Assembly: GCF_031458325.1 (NCBI RefSeq)
Contig: NZ_JAVDYG010000001.1
Coordinates: 806,001 to 870,000, forward strand
Length of the DNA: 64,000 nucleotides
Origin: Nocardioides marmoribigeumensis
Lineage (GTDB): Bacteria > Actinomycetota > Actinomycetes > Propionibacteriales > Nocardioidaceae
Direction: 5' to 3'
The first letter of the stretch is position 1. Each line of letters begins with the position of its first letter. Below the pieces are notes generated by a model. That model did no database searches, had not been told where the DNA came from, and saw only the letters and a list, made by a program, of their open reading frames with translations. Of this stretch, positions 55,495 through 64,000 are shown one piece after another. A program made the translations under genes and the position numbers.

Positions 55495-55995
55495 TCAGCT
55501 CTGGTTGAAGAAGCCGTTCTCCACCAGGGTCGCCTTCTCCTCCATGCCCACCTCGACGTTGGGCGGGCAGAGCAGGAAGACCTTGGCCGTCACGCGGTCG
55601 ATCGAGCCGTGCACGGCGAAGATCAGGCCGGCGGCGAAGTCGACCAGACGCTTGGCGTCGGCGTCGTCCATCTCGGAGAGGTTCATGATCACCGGGACGC
55701 CCGCACGGAACGCCTCGCCCACGGCGCGGGCGTCGTTGTAGGTCGTGGGGTGCAGCGTGGTGATGCGGGCCAGCTCGGTCACCTGCGGGGTCGACACCGC
55801 GGCGACGGGCGAGGCGACCGGGCGGCGGCGGTCGGCGAGCTGGGCGACCTGGGCCTGACGGCTGCGGTCGTCGTGGTAGCCGTGCTGCGGCGGGACACCC
55901 TGGTCGGGTGCGCCGTAGTCGTAGTCGTCGTCGTAGCGCTCGGTGTCCTCGAGGAGTCCGAGGTAGACACCCATCTTGCGCATCGCGCCACCCAT
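55495..55995 (-). CDS. sepF: Cell division protein SepF
   Basis: SepF anchors FtsZ to the membrane. The N-terminal amphipathic start MGGAMRKMGVYLGL is followed by an acidic linker and the SepF core (about residues 75-160: VIMNLSEMDDADAKRLVDF, FLLCPPNVEV). It has 166 aa. GGAGG precedes the ATG at 55995; the longer open frame runs through the yggS gene. In actinobacteria SepF takes the place of FtsA, which is absent here. Confidence 0.96.
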   Translation of the reverse strand: MGGAMRKMGVYLGLLEDTERYDDDYDYGAPDQGVPPQHGYHDDRSRQAQVAQLADRRRPVASPVAAVSTPQVTELARITTLHPTTYNDARAVGEAFRAGVPVIMNLSEMDDADAKRLVDFAAGLIFAVHGSIDRVTAKVFLLCPPNVEVGMEEKATLVENGFFNQS

Positions 55996-56069
55996 GACTG
56001 ACCTCCGCTTGCCGTTCCGCTTGCCCGTTCGATGAAGCTCGCGTGACCGCCGAGGCCACGCGTTCCACG

Positions 56070-56771
56070 CTAACCGGTGGTGGGTCTGTTTCCGAGGACC
56101 GCAGAGCCGACACGCACGTGTGTCGCACCCCACCGCACGGCCTCCTCGAGGTCGCCGCTCATCCCGGCGCTCACCCAGGTCGCGGCGGGGTCGACCGACC
56201 GCACCTGGGCGGCGACCTCCGCGAGCCGCGCGAAGGCCCGCCCGGGGTCCTCGCCCCGCGGAGCGACCGCCATGACGCCGCGCAGCCGCAGGCCCTCGGC
56301 CTGCCTCACCGCCTCGACCAGGGCGGGCACGTCGCCCGGGTCGGCACCGGCACGACCGGCGGCCCCGGGCGGGTCGAGGCTGACCTGCACGCACACGTCG
56401 AGGACCCGGTCGCGCTCGTGCGCGGCCCGGCTCAGCCCCCGCAGCAGCTTGGCCCGGTCGACCGACTGGACGACGTCGGCCCAGGCCCCCACCGCGGCCG
56501 ACTTGTTGGACTGCAGGCCGCCGATGAAGTGCCAGACCAGGTCGAGGTCGGCGCACGCGGCGTGCTTGGCCTCGGCCTCCTGGTGGCGGTTCTCGCCGAC
56601 CTGACGCACCCCGAGCTCGGCCAGGGCCCGCACGTCGGACTCGGGGAAGAACTTGGTCACCACGACCAGCGTCACCTCGTCGGGGTCGCGGCCGGCCTCG
56701 TCGCAGGCGGTCGCGATGCGCCGGCGTACGACGTCCAGGCGCTCGGCCAGCTCGGCCGCGCGCGCGCTCAC
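56070..56771 (-). CDS. YggS/PLPBP family PLP-homeostasis protein
   Basis: This 233-aa PLP-binding barrel carries the lysine in LVVVTKFFPES (about residue 39), WHFIGGLQSNK and VSAGMSGDLEEAV typical of YggS. It buffers PLP and has no enzyme activity in known members. It overlaps pgeF by 4 bp and lies between ftsZ and sepF, as in many Gram-positive bacteria. Confidence 0.94.
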   Translation of the reverse strand: MSARAAELAERLDVVRRRIATACDEAGRDPDEVTLVVVTKFFPESDVRALAELGVRQVGENRHQEAEAKHAACADLDLVWHFIGGLQSNKSAAVGAWADVVQSVDRAKLLRGLSRAAHERDRVLDVCVQVSLDPPGAAGRAGADPGDVPALVEAVRQAEGLRLRGVMAVAPRGEDPGRAFARLAEVAAQVRSVDPAATWVSAGMSGDLEEAVRWGATHVRVGSAVLGNRPTTG

Positions 56772-57493
56772 GGCTGCACCCAGACCAGGCCGGCGAGACG
56801 GCCGGACAGGGCGCCGTCGCGGCGGTAGGAGTAGAGGTCGGGGTCCTCGCGCGTGCAGCGCTCGACCAGGCGCACGTCGTCGACCCCCGCCTCGGCGAGC
56901 TGGGTGCGGACACCCCGCCCGACGTCGATCGAGGGCGTGCCCCAGGTGGTGTCGGCGTACGACGACGGGACGCGCTCGGCGACCTCGTCGCGCAGCGCGG
57001 CCGGCACCTCGTAGCAGCCGCCGCAGACGTGGGGCCCGACCCAGGCGGTGAGGCGGCCGGCCCCCAGCTCGTGGAGCCGCTCGACGGCCCGCGGCACGAC
57101 CCCGAGCGCGAGGCCGTTGCGGCCGGCGTGGGCCGCGCCGACCAGCCCGGACGCGGGGTCGGCGAGGAGGACCGGCACGCAGTCGGCGACCTGGACGACC
57201 AGCACCAGCCCGCGCTCGGCGGTGACCAGCGCGTCGGCCTCGGGCGGCTCGGTCGTCGGCCCGGACACGGTGACCACCGTGTCGCCGTGCACCTGACGCA
57301 TGAGGGCGACCGGCGTCTGCGGGGAGCCGGTCAGCGCCGCGACCGCACGGCGACGGTTCTCCGCGACCGCGGCGGGGTCGTCGTCGGTGCGGACCGCGAG
57401 GTTGAGCGAGGCGAACGGCCCGGTGGAGACGCCGCCGGCCCGGTCGGTGAAGGCTGCACCGACCGGGCCGAGGACGTCGTGGAACGCGAACAC
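56768..57493 (-). CDS. pgeF: YfiH/PgeF laccase-domain protein
   Basis: A 241-aa protein of the DUF152 family (peptidoglycan editing factor / purine nucleoside phosphorylase-like). Metal ligands are seen in MRQVHGDTV, DCVPVLLADP, GAAHAGRNGL and GPHVCGGCYEV. The GTG start directly follows the ftsZ stop. It overlaps yggS by 4 bp. Substrate in this organism is not proven. Confidence 0.92.
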   Translation of the reverse strand: MFAFHDVLGPVGAAFTDRAGGVSTGPFASLNLAVRTDDDPAAVAENRRRAVAALTGSPQTPVALMRQVHGDTVVTVSGPTTEPPEADALVTAERGLVLVVQVADCVPVLLADPASGLVGAAHAGRNGLALGVVPRAVERLHELGAGRLTAWVGPHVCGGCYEVPAALRDEVAERVPSSYADTTWGTPSIDVGRGVRTQLAEAGVDDVRLVERCTREDPDLYSYRRDGALSGRLAGLVWVQP

Positions 57494-58696
57494 CTACTTG
57501 AGGAACTCCGGCACGTCGAGCTCCTCGACGCGCGGGGTGCTGCGGACGGTCGCCGGCGCCGGGGCGGCCGGCCGCGGGGTCTCCGCGGGACGGCTGCTGG
57601 GCGCGGACTGGGCCGGACGCGCCGGCGCGGGCCGGTCGAAGGTGTCCCGACGCAGCGAGGCGATCGCGGAGCGGGTGTCGGCCTGGGTCTGGGCCGGCAC
57701 CGGCTCGCGGCGCGCCGCGCTCTGGTGGACCTCGTTGCGGCGCTTGGGCATGCCGCCGTCGAACCCGGCCGCGATGACGGTCACCCGGACCTCGTCACCC
57801 AGGGCGTCGTCGATGACGGCGCCGAAGATGATGTTGGCGTCGGCGTGGGCCGCCTGGGAGACCAGGGCCGCGGCCTCGTTGATCTCGAAGAGGCCGAGGT
57901 CGGAGCCGCCCGCGATGGACAGCAGCACGCCGTGGGCGCCCTCGATGGAGGCCTCGAGGAGCGGGCTGGACACCGCGGACTCCGCAGCGGCGACCGCGCG
58001 GTCCTCGCCACGGGCCGAGCCGATGCCCATGAGCGCCGAGCCGGCGTTCTGCATCACGGACTTGACGTCGGCGAAGTCGAGGTTGATCAGGCCGGGGGTG
58101 GTGATCAGGTCGGTGATGCCCGAGACGCCCTGGAGGAGCACCTGGTCGGCCTGCTTGAACGCGTCGAGCATCGAGACGCTGCGGTCGCTGATCGACAGCA
58201 GTCGGTCGTTGGGGATCACGATGAGGGTGTCGACCTCCTCGCGCAGGGCGTTGATGCCCTCCTCCGCCTGGTTGGCGCGACGCTTGCCCTCGAAGGCGAA
58301 CGGACGGGTGACCACACCGATGGTCAGCGCGCCGAGCGAGCGCGCGATGCGCGCCACGACCGGGGCGCCGCCGGTGCCGGTGCCGCCGCCCTCGCCGGCG
58401 GTGACGAAGACCATGTCGGCCCCCTTGAGGACCTCCTCGATCTCGTCGGAGTGGTCCTCGGCGGCCTTGCCGCCCACGTCGGGGTTGGCGCCGGCGCCGA
58501 GGCCGCGGGTGAGCTCACGGCCGATGTCGAGCTTGACGTCGGCGTCGCTCATCAGGAGCGCCTGCGCGTCGGTGTTGATGGCGATGAACTCCACGCCCTT
58601 CAACCCGACCTCGATCATGCGGTTGACGGCGTTGACACCACCGCCGCCGATACCGACGACCTTGATCACGGCCAGGTAGTTCTGCGGTGCTGCCAC
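57494..58696 (-). CDS. ftsZ: Cell division protein FtsZ
   Basis: FtsZ is the tubulin-like GTPase that forms the division ring. The tubulin signature [11 protein letters not shown] is near residue 105, and [12 protein letters not shown] and the T7 loop [11 protein letters not shown] are intact. A Pro/Ala-rich linker (about 320-385) leads to the C-terminal peptide [11 protein letters not shown], which binds SepF. It has 400 aa from the GTG at 58696, with GAGAGGG upstream; the longer open frame is leader sequence. A large repeat element separates it from ftsQ. Confidence 0.98.
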   Translation of the reverse strand: MAAPQNYLAVIKVVGIGGGGVNAVNRMIEVGLKGVEFIAINTDAQALLMSDADVKLDIGRELTRGLGAGANPDVGGKAAEDHSDEIEEVLKGADMVFVTAGEGGGTGTGGAPVVARIARSLGALTIGVVTRPFAFEGKRRANQAEEGINALREEVDTLIVIPNDRLLSISDRSVSMLDAFKQADQVLLQGVSGITDLITTPGLINLDFADVKSVMQNAGSALMGIGSARGEDRAVAAAESAVSSPLLEASIEGAHGVLLSIAGGSDLGLFEINEAAALVSQAAHADANIIFGAVIDDALGDEVRVTVIAAGFDGGMPKRRNEVHQSAARREPVPAQTQADTRSAIASLRRDTFDRPAPARPAQSAPSSRPAETPRPAAPAPATVRSTPRVEELDVPEFLK

Positions 58697-58796
58697 GGCA
58701 GGGATCCCTCTCGCTTGATGTGTGCCGCCTCGGGGTGCCGGACGGCTGGTGTGGACTGTGCTGCTGTGCTCCGGGGAAGGGCTCCGGGTCTCATCC

Positions 58797-58830
58797 TTAA
58801 CCTTCAGGTAGAGGGTTAATGTTATGTCAA
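58797..58830 (-). promoter_or_regulatory. ftsZ promoter region with inverted repeat
   Basis: On the minus strand a consensus -35 TTGACA (58825-58830) precedes the inverted repeat TTAACC ... GGTTAA (58797-58819, 11-nt spacer). The exact -10 is unclear. The AT-rich patch stands out in this GC-rich sequence. It would give ftsZ its own promoter about 100-130 nt upstream of the start. Confidence 0.55.
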
Positions 58831-58925
58831 CCTGGCGCCTGCAGATGAAGGTAGGCCTTGAGGGTCGGTGCGCTGCGGCGACACGCAGGCGTGTCGACAA
58901 ATCGGCGAGGTTTTCGCGGGGTGCA

Positions 58926-59142
58926 GTTTCACTAGGTACCTAGTGACCTTGGTGCTTCCCGAGCGAAACTTCGCTCGGGAAGCGGCAGCTTTGCCGCGGC
59001 CCGGCCCGGCGTACGACGGTCAGCCGGCCCCGGCGCGCGCGTGCACCGGGCCGCGCGCGGCCGTCGTACGGCGGCAGAACTGGCACTCCCCCAGCGAAAC
59101 TTCGCTCGGGGAGCGACAACATCACTAGGTACCTAGTGAAAC
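58926..59142. repeat. Palindromic repeat element, copy C (long two-ended form)
   Basis: A 217-bp inverted structure. The left end has the 18-bp palindrome (58929-58946) and a perfect 14-bp stem hairpin (58954-58983); the right end has a 13-bp stem hairpin with one mismatch (59086-59113) and the palindrome (59122-59139). Inside, CGTACGACGG (59010-59019) pairs with CCGTCGTACG (59061-59070). The right end stops a few bases after the ftsQ stop codon. It lies between ftsQ and ftsZ on the same strand. Confidence 0.92.
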
Positions 59143-59149
59143 TGATCCC

Positions 59150-59896
59150 CTACGGCCGGATCGTCGGGCGGCCGGGGGCCGTGACGTCGTACGTCGAGCC
59201 CTTCTGCCGCAGGAGGACCGCGAGGACGCGGGCCTTGTCGCCGGACTGGTCGGCGCTGCCCCAGCTGACCCGGGCGCCGTTGCGCAGGTGGAGCACGATC
59301 GAGTCGATCGAGCGGACGTCGAGCGAGGTGGTGCGGCGCAGGATGTCGGCCGGGAGCGCGTTGACCACCGAGGCGGCCTCGGCGAGGGCGGCCGAGGAGG
59401 TGTCGGCCTGCATCTCGACGACGGGCAGGCCGGGCGGCTGGCGCCGGAAGTCCCGGAAGACCACGCCCTCGGAGTCCACGCCCTTCCAGGTGCCCTCCTT
59501 GTCGACCACGAGCACCGCGGTGCGCTCGATGACCCGGACCAGCACCTTGTCGGGCCACGAGCGGGACACGTCGGCGTCGAGGACGGGGGCGAGGTCCTCC
59601 ACGCGGGCCTCGATCGCGTCCAGGTCGACGGTGGCCAGGGGCACGCCGGTCGGCACCTTCGCGGCTGCGGCGACCTGGCGCGTGGTGAGCACCGAGACGC
59701 CGTCGACGCGGATGCCCTTGACCGCGAGCACGGAGGAGAAGAACACCAGCCAGACCAGGGCCCCGGCGGTGCCGAGGACCACCAGGGCGAGCAGCACGCG
59801 GCGCAGGGCCCGCCAGCGGCGTGCGCGGCGGATGCGGGCGAAGCGGTCCTCGGCGCGCGCCTCGGTCGGATCGTGGCGGTGGAGCAGGTCGGTCAC
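59150..59896 (-). CDS. ftsQ: Cell division protein FtsQ
   Basis: A 248-aa bitopic membrane protein: basic cytoplasmic N-terminus, one helix (about residues 33-53), a POTRA domain (SSVLAVKGIRVDG onward, about 55-125) and the FtsQ beta domain (VLVRVIERTAVLV, KGVDSEGVVF). It links FtsL/FtsB to the divisome. It lies 3 bp after murC. Confidence 0.94.
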   Translation of the reverse strand: MTDLLHRHDPTEARAEDRFARIRRARRWRALRRVLLALVVLGTAGALVWLVFFSSVLAVKGIRVDGVSVLTTRQVAAAAKVPTGVPLATVDLDAIEARVEDLAPVLDADVSRSWPDKVLVRVIERTAVLVVDKEGTWKGVDSEGVVFRDFRRQPPGLPVVEMQADTSSAALAEAASVVNALPADILRRTTSLDVRSIDSIVLHLRNGARVSWGSADQSGDKARVLAVLLRQKGSTYDVTAPGRPTIRP

Positions 59897-59899
59897 GGC

Positions 59900-61327
59900 T
59901 CAGCCCTCCTCGCCCGGGAGGGCGCTCAGCAGCCGGAGCACCTCGGGCCCCAGCTCGGTCACGTCGCCGGCCCCCAGGGTCAGCACGAGGTCCCCCGGCC
60001 GGGCGAGGGACACCAGCAGCGGCGGAACCGCGGAGCGGTCGGGGGCGACGTGGACCCGGTCGGGCGGTAGCGGCACGTGGCGCGCCACCAGCGCGCCGTC
60101 CACACCTGGCTCGGGGTCCTCGCGGGCGAGGTAGACGTCGAGCACGACCACCTCGTCGGCCGCCCCGAGCGCCTCGCCCATCTGGGCGCCGAACAGGCGG
60201 GTGCGGGAGACCAGGTGGGGCTGGTAGGCCACGACCAGGCGCCCCTCCCCCGCCAGCGCGCGCGCGGCCTGCAGGTCGCCGGCGATCTCCTTGGGGTGGT
60301 GGGCGTAGGAGTCGTAGACGCGTACGCCGGCCACCTCGCCCTTGCGCTCCATGCGTCGGCGCGTGCCGGTGTAGGACGACAGGCCGGCGGCCAGTTCGTC
60401 GAAGGCGAACCCGAGCTCGAGCCCCGCCGCCAGGGCGCACAGCGCGTCGAGCACGTAGTGGCGGCCGGGGATCTGGAGGGTCACCCGGCCCAGCGGACCG
60501 TCCGGACCCGCGACGTCGAAGGACGAGGTCGAGCCCTCGAAGACCAGCGACGAGGCGCGCAGGTCCGCCTCGGCGGACTCGCCCACGGTGAGCACGCGCA
60601 GTCCTCGCGAGCGCGCCTCGCCGGCGAGCGCGGCGGCCCCGAGGTCGTCGACGCAGGCGACCAGGAACCCGTCGGGGTCGAGGCGCGCGAGGAAGTCGCG
60701 GAACGCCTGGTGGTAGGCCTCCTCGGTGCCCCAGTTGTCGAGGTGGTCGGCCTCGACGTTGGTCACCACCGCGGCGTGGGGGGTGTAGACGAGGAAGGCG
60801 CCGTCGCTCTCGTCGGCCTCGGCGACGAAGAGGTCACCCGACCCGGCCGCGGCGTTGACGCCGGTCGCGGTGAGGTCGCCACCGATGGCGTACGACGGGT
60901 GGGCCCCGCAGGCGAGGAGCGCGACGGTCAGCAGCGAGGTCGTCGTGGTCTTGCCGTGGGTGCCGGCGACCGCGACGACGCGCCGGTCGGCCAGCACGGA
61001 CTGGAGCGCGGCCGAGCGCGGCCAGACCCGCAGCCCCCGGGCCAGCGCCTCGACGACCTCGGGGTTGTCCTCGCGGACCGCGGTGGAGACCACGACCGTG
61101 TCGGCGTCGCCCACCTGCGAGGCGGCGTGGCCGACGTGGACCCGGGCACCGAGGGCGGCGAGCGCGTCGAGCGTCGCCGAGGCCTTGCCGTCGCTGCCGC
61201 TGACGGCCACGCCGCGGCCGAGCATCACCCGCGCGATGCCGGACAGGCCCGCGCCGCCGATGCCGACGAAGTGCACCCGGCCGAGCTCCTCGGCGGGCGG
61301 GATCGACTCGGGGATCGGGACCCTCAC
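59900..61327 (-). CDS. murC: UDP-N-acetylmuramate-L-alanine ligase
   Basis: MurC adds L-alanine to UDP-MurNAc, in the cytosol. The N-terminal FVGIGGAGLSGIA, the ATP loop AGTHGKTTTTS, the EADESDGAF segment and DSYAHHPKE are in order. It has 475 aa. The GTG at 61327 overlaps the murG stop as GTGA and sets the start. Confidence 0.97.
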   Translation of the reverse strand: MRVPIPESIPPAEELGRVHFVGIGGAGLSGIARVMLGRGVAVSGSDGKASATLDALAALGARVHVGHAASQVGDADTVVVSTAVREDNPEVVEALARGLRVWPRSAALQSVLADRRVVAVAGTHGKTTTTSLLTVALLACGAHPSYAIGGDLTATGVNAAAGSGDLFVAEADESDGAFLVYTPHAAVVTNVEADHLDNWGTEEAYHQAFRDFLARLDPDGFLVACVDDLGAAALAGEARSRGLRVLTVGESAEADLRASSLVFEGSTSSFDVAGPDGPLGRVTLQIPGRHYVLDALCALAAGLELGFAFDELAAGLSSYTGTRRRMERKGEVAGVRVYDSYAHHPKEIAGDLQAARALAGEGRLVVAYQPHLVSRTRLFGAQMGEALGAADEVVVLDVYLAREDPEPGVDGALVARHVPLPPDRVHVAPDRSAVPPLLVSLARPGDLVLTLGAGDVTELGPEVLRLLSALPGEEG

Positions 61328-62403
61328 GCGGAGGCCGCCGTCCGGATCATCGCGGCCAGCCGCTCGTCGGCGTCGCGGCGGATCAGCCCGGCTGCGGCGG
61401 ACCCCATGGCGGCCAGCCGCGCGGCGTCGTGCAGCAGCCCCGGCACGGTCGCGGCGACCCACTCCGGCGTCAGCGCGGCGTCGTCGACCAGCAGGCCGCC
61501 ACCGGTCGCGACCACGCCGCGGGCGTTGAGCGCCTGCTCGCCGTTGCCGATCGGCAGCGGCACGAAGACCGCGGGCAGCCCGACGGCCGCCACCTCGGTC
61601 ACGGTGTTGGCGCCGGAGCGGCACACCACCAGGTCGGCGGCGGCGTAGGCGAGGTCCATGCGGTCGACGTAGGGCACCACGGAGTACGCCGGCCGGCCGG
61701 GCTCGGTGGAGACGGCGACCGAGCCCTGGGGCCCGGAGACGTGGAGCACCTGCACGCCGGCGTCGCCGAGGGCCCGGTGGGCCGCGGACACCGCGTCGTT
61801 GAGCCGGCGGGCGCCCTGGGAACCGCCGGTCACGAGCAGGGTCGGCAGCGCCGGGTCGAGCCCGAAGAACGCGCGGGCCTCCTCCCGCAGCGCCGCCCGG
61901 TCGAGGGTGGAGATCATCCGGCGGATCGGCAGGCCGACGTAGGTCCCGTGGCGCAGCTCGGTCTCGGGGAAGGACGTCGCCACGAAGGGGGTGAACCGGG
62001 CGCCGAGCTTGTTGGCGATGCCCGGCAGGGCGTTGCCCTCGTGGACGACCAGGGGCAGGCGGCGCTTGCGGGCGGCGAGGTAGGCCGGGACCGAGACGTA
62101 GCCGCCGAAGCCCACGACCACGTCGGGGCGGACCCGGTCGACCACCTCCAACGCGGCCTCGCGCGCCGCGCGGAGCCGGCCGGGCACGCGCAGCAGGTCG
62201 GCCGAGGGGCGGCGCGGGAGCGGGACCGGCGGGACCAGCTCGAGGGGGTAGCCGGCCTCGGGCACGACCCGCACCTCGAGCCCGCGGGGGGTGCCGAGCG
62301 CGGTCACCTCGCAGTCGGGGTCGAAGCGACGCAGCGCGTCGGCGGTGGCCAGCAGCGGCGAGGTGTGTCCCGCCGTGCCGCCCCCGGCCATGAGCACCTT
62401 CAC
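61324..62403 (-). CDS. murG: UDP-N-acetylglucosamine transferase MurG
   Basis: MurG adds GlcNAc to lipid I to make lipid II, at the inner face of the membrane. The N-terminal loop MAGGGTAGHTSP, GFGGYVSVPAY, HEGNALPG, TGGSQGARRLN and CRSGANTVTEVA are conserved. It has 359 aa from the GTG at 62403, overlapping the ftsW stop. Confidence 0.97.
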   Translation of the reverse strand: MKVLMAGGGTAGHTSPLLATADALRRFDPDCEVTALGTPRGLEVRVVPEAGYPLELVPPVPLPRRPSADLLRVPGRLRAAREAALEVVDRVRPDVVVGFGGYVSVPAYLAARKRRLPLVVHEGNALPGIANKLGARFTPFVATSFPETELRHGTYVGLPIRRMISTLDRAALREEARAFFGLDPALPTLLVTGGSQGARRLNDAVSAAHRALGDAGVQVLHVSGPQGSVAVSTEPGRPAYSVVPYVDRMDLAYAAADLVVCRSGANTVTEVAAVGLPAVFVPLPIGNGEQALNARGVVATGGGLLVDDAALTPEWVAATVPGLLHDAARLAAMGSAAAGLIRRDADERLAAMIRTAASA

Positions 62404-63725
62404 CGGCGCGCACCCCGGGGACGTGCGACCCGCGGCCGCGAGGCCTGGCGGGCGAGGCGTCCGCGGAACCCGCCGGCGACGACCGCGTCGCCGCGCCGGC
62501 GCCGGGCCAGGCGGGCCTCCTCGGCGCCGGGCTCGTGACGGGCGAACGAGACCAGCAACCCGAGCGCGACCAGCGACGGGAGGAGCGCCGAGCCGCCGTA
62601 GGAGACCAGCGGCAGGGGCAGGCCGATGACCGGCAGCAGGGCGAGCACCATGCCGATGTTGATCATCATCTGGCCGGTGATCCACACCGTGATGCCGGCG
62701 GCCATGTAGCGCGCGAACGGGTCGGCCGTGCGACGCGCGACCCGCAGGCCGGCGTAGGCCAGCGTGAGGAACAGGGCGAGGACCAGGAGGGTGCCGACGA
62801 GCCCGAGCTCCTCGCCGAGCACCGCGAAGATGAAGTCGGTGTGGGCGGCGGGCAGCGTGCCCCACTTCTGCTGGCTGGCGCCGATGCCCTTGCCGAACAG
62901 CCCGCCGGACGACAACGCGAAGATGCCGTGGGCGGCCTGCCAGCCCGAGCCGTCGAAGGACTGGAAGGGGTCGGAGAAGGTGAGCAGCCGGCTCATCCGC
63001 TCCTTGGAGGTGGCGGCCAGCGTGAGCGCCAGGACGCCGGCGACCAGCAGCGAGCCGACGAACATCTTGCCCGGGGCGCCGACCACCCACAGCAGGCCGA
63101 GCACGATCGCCATCAGCACCAGGGCGGTGCCGAGGTCGTGGCCCAGCACGACCAGCCCGACGACCAGTCCCATCACCGGCACGACCGGGACCAGCGTGTG
63201 CTTCCAGTTGTCGAGCAGGCGCTCCTTGGTGGCGAAGATGTGCGCGCACCACAGGATCGCGGCGAGCTTGGCCAGCTCGGCGGGCTGGATCTGGACCGGG
63301 CCGAGGGCCAGCCAGTTCTTGTTGCCCTGGACGGTCACGCCCATCGCGGTCTGGGTGAGGGCGAGCAGCACCAGCGAGACGGCGAGCGCCGGCCAGGCGA
63401 AGCGCCGCAGCACGCGGTGCGGGATGCGCACCGCGACGAGCACGAACGGCACCGCCAGGAAGACCCAGGTCAGCTGCTTGAGGAACACGGCGTAGCTGTT
63501 GCCGTCGAAGACCCGGTAGGACCACACGCTCGAGGAGCTGAGCACCATGATCAGGCCGATGGTGAGCAGCAGGCCGACCGAGCCCAGCAGGAGGTAGTAG
63601 GAGGTCAGCGGGCGGTCGAAGGACTCCCGCAGCGCGGCCACCCGGGCGGCGAGGACCTCACGCAGCGGCGCGGCCTCGGCGGGTCCGCGCCCTGCTCGGG
63701 GGGGTCGTTCCGCGGTGGTCGTCAC
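62400..63725 (-). CDS. ftsW: Lipid II polymerase FtsW
   Basis: FtsW is the SEDS septal peptidoglycan polymerase with ten membrane helices. The catalytic region VLGEELGLVG, LPVIGLPLPLVSYGGSA and GNKNWLALGPVQIQPAELAK are present. It has 441 aa with a basic C-terminal tail. It lies 24 bp after murD and overlaps murG by 4 bp. Confidence 0.97.
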   Translation of the reverse strand: MTTTAERPPRAGRGPAEAAPLREVLAARVAALRESFDRPLTSYYLLLGSVGLLLTIGLIMVLSSSSVWSYRVFDGNSYAVFLKQLTWVFLAVPFVLVAVRIPHRVLRRFAWPALAVSLVLLALTQTAMGVTVQGNKNWLALGPVQIQPAELAKLAAILWCAHIFATKERLLDNWKHTLVPVVPVMGLVVGLVVLGHDLGTALVLMAIVLGLLWVVGAPGKMFVGSLLVAGVLALTLAATSKERMSRLLTFSDPFQSFDGSGWQAAHGIFALSSGGLFGKGIGASQQKWGTLPAAHTDFIFAVLGEELGLVGTLLVLALFLTLAYAGLRVARRTADPFARYMAAGITVWITGQMMINIGMVLALLPVIGLPLPLVSYGGSALLPSLVALGLLVSFARHEPGAEEARLARRRRGDAVVAGGFRGRLARQASRPRVARPRGARR

Positions 63726-63749
63726 GTGGGCCTTCCCCGCCCCCGCGGG

Positions 63750-64000
63750 TCAGCCTCCGGCCAGACGGAGCACCGACTCGGCGAAGGCATCTCCGCGAGC
63801 GCCGTAGTTCGCGAACATGTCCATGGATGCGCAGCCCGGGGCGAGGAGCACGGTGTCGCCCGGTTGGGCCAGGGACGCCGCCGCCCGGACCACGAGGTCC
63901 ATCGCCCCAGTGTCCTGCGCGGGCACGTCGATCACCGGGACATCGGGGGCGTGTCGCTCGAGCGCGGCGGCGATCACCGCACGGTCGCGGCCCAGGAGCA
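63750..64000 (-). CDS. murD: UDP-N-acetylmuramoylalanine-D-glutamate ligase (C-terminal part)
   Basis: Only the last 82 codons or so of MurD are inside the window; the N-terminus lies beyond base 64000. The C-terminal domain motif [12 protein letters not shown] with NYGARGDAF is clear. Position before ftsW is the standard division-cluster order. Confidence 0.93.
   Translation of the reverse strand, partial: LLGRDRAVIAAALERHAPDVPVIDVPAQDTGAMDLVVRAAASLAQPGDTVLLAPGCASMDMFANYGARGDAFAESVLRLAGG

Overview
The window is a contiguous stretch of a very GC-rich actinobacterial chromosome. It probably comes from Nocardioides or a close relative in Propionibacteriales. This is inferred from gene content and order (PdtaR, a PriA-type HisA, Trp-associated membrane proteins, HGxxPAAW and DUF2752 proteins, SepF and DivIVA beside FtsZ), from frequent GTG starts and GTGA/ATGA overlaps, and from strong third-position GC. 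No marker gene allows a species call. Almost all genes lie on the minus strand.

Layout: 1-10 kb holds a truncated amino-acid ABC transporter binding lipoprotein, the ANTAR regulator PdtaR, a tRNA-Leu(CAA), pyruvate kinase and glutamate synthase (gltB, gltD). 10-24 kb holds a tightly overlapped trpC-trpB-trpA-SCO-lgt-VIT operon, small Trp-locus membrane proteins, a divergent c-di-GMP pair (EAL and MASE1-GGDEF), hisI and a heterodimeric ABC exporter. trpE is absent from its customary place. 24-33 kb is the main histidine cluster (hisD-C-B-H, then priA-hisF). It also carries an ornithine-decarboxylase-like PLP enzyme and an MFS exporter. 33-43 kb holds a Lon-N-domain protein, a DUF3352 protein, dnaE, an S1P-lyase-like PLP enzyme and a GPH-type symporter. 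43-47 kb is a NarL-type two-component system flanked by two similar-looking membrane proteins. 47-54 kb holds a GNAT-chorismate-mutase fusion, an RluD-type pseudouridine synthase, lspA, a DksA/TraR protein with a long histone-H1-like tail, and ileS behind a T-box. 54-64 kb is the division and cell-wall cluster: divIVA, yggT, sepF, yggS, pgeF, ftsZ, ftsQ, murC, murG, ftsW and partial murD.

The least explained material is non-coding. Three copies of an unnamed palindromic element share the 18-bp palindrome TCACTAGGTACCTAGTGA and a CCGAGCGAA hairpin. They lie upstream of hisD, downstream of a membrane-protein gene, and between ftsQ and ftsZ. A separate 213-bp element with perfect 25-bp terminal inverted repeats lies beside hisF. 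An in-frame repeat insertion splits an apparent zinc-knuckle cysteine pair in IleRS. Several genes also share a TANNNT box exactly 6-7 nt before the start codon, which suggests leaderless transcripts.

All calls come from reading the sequence. No database search was run.
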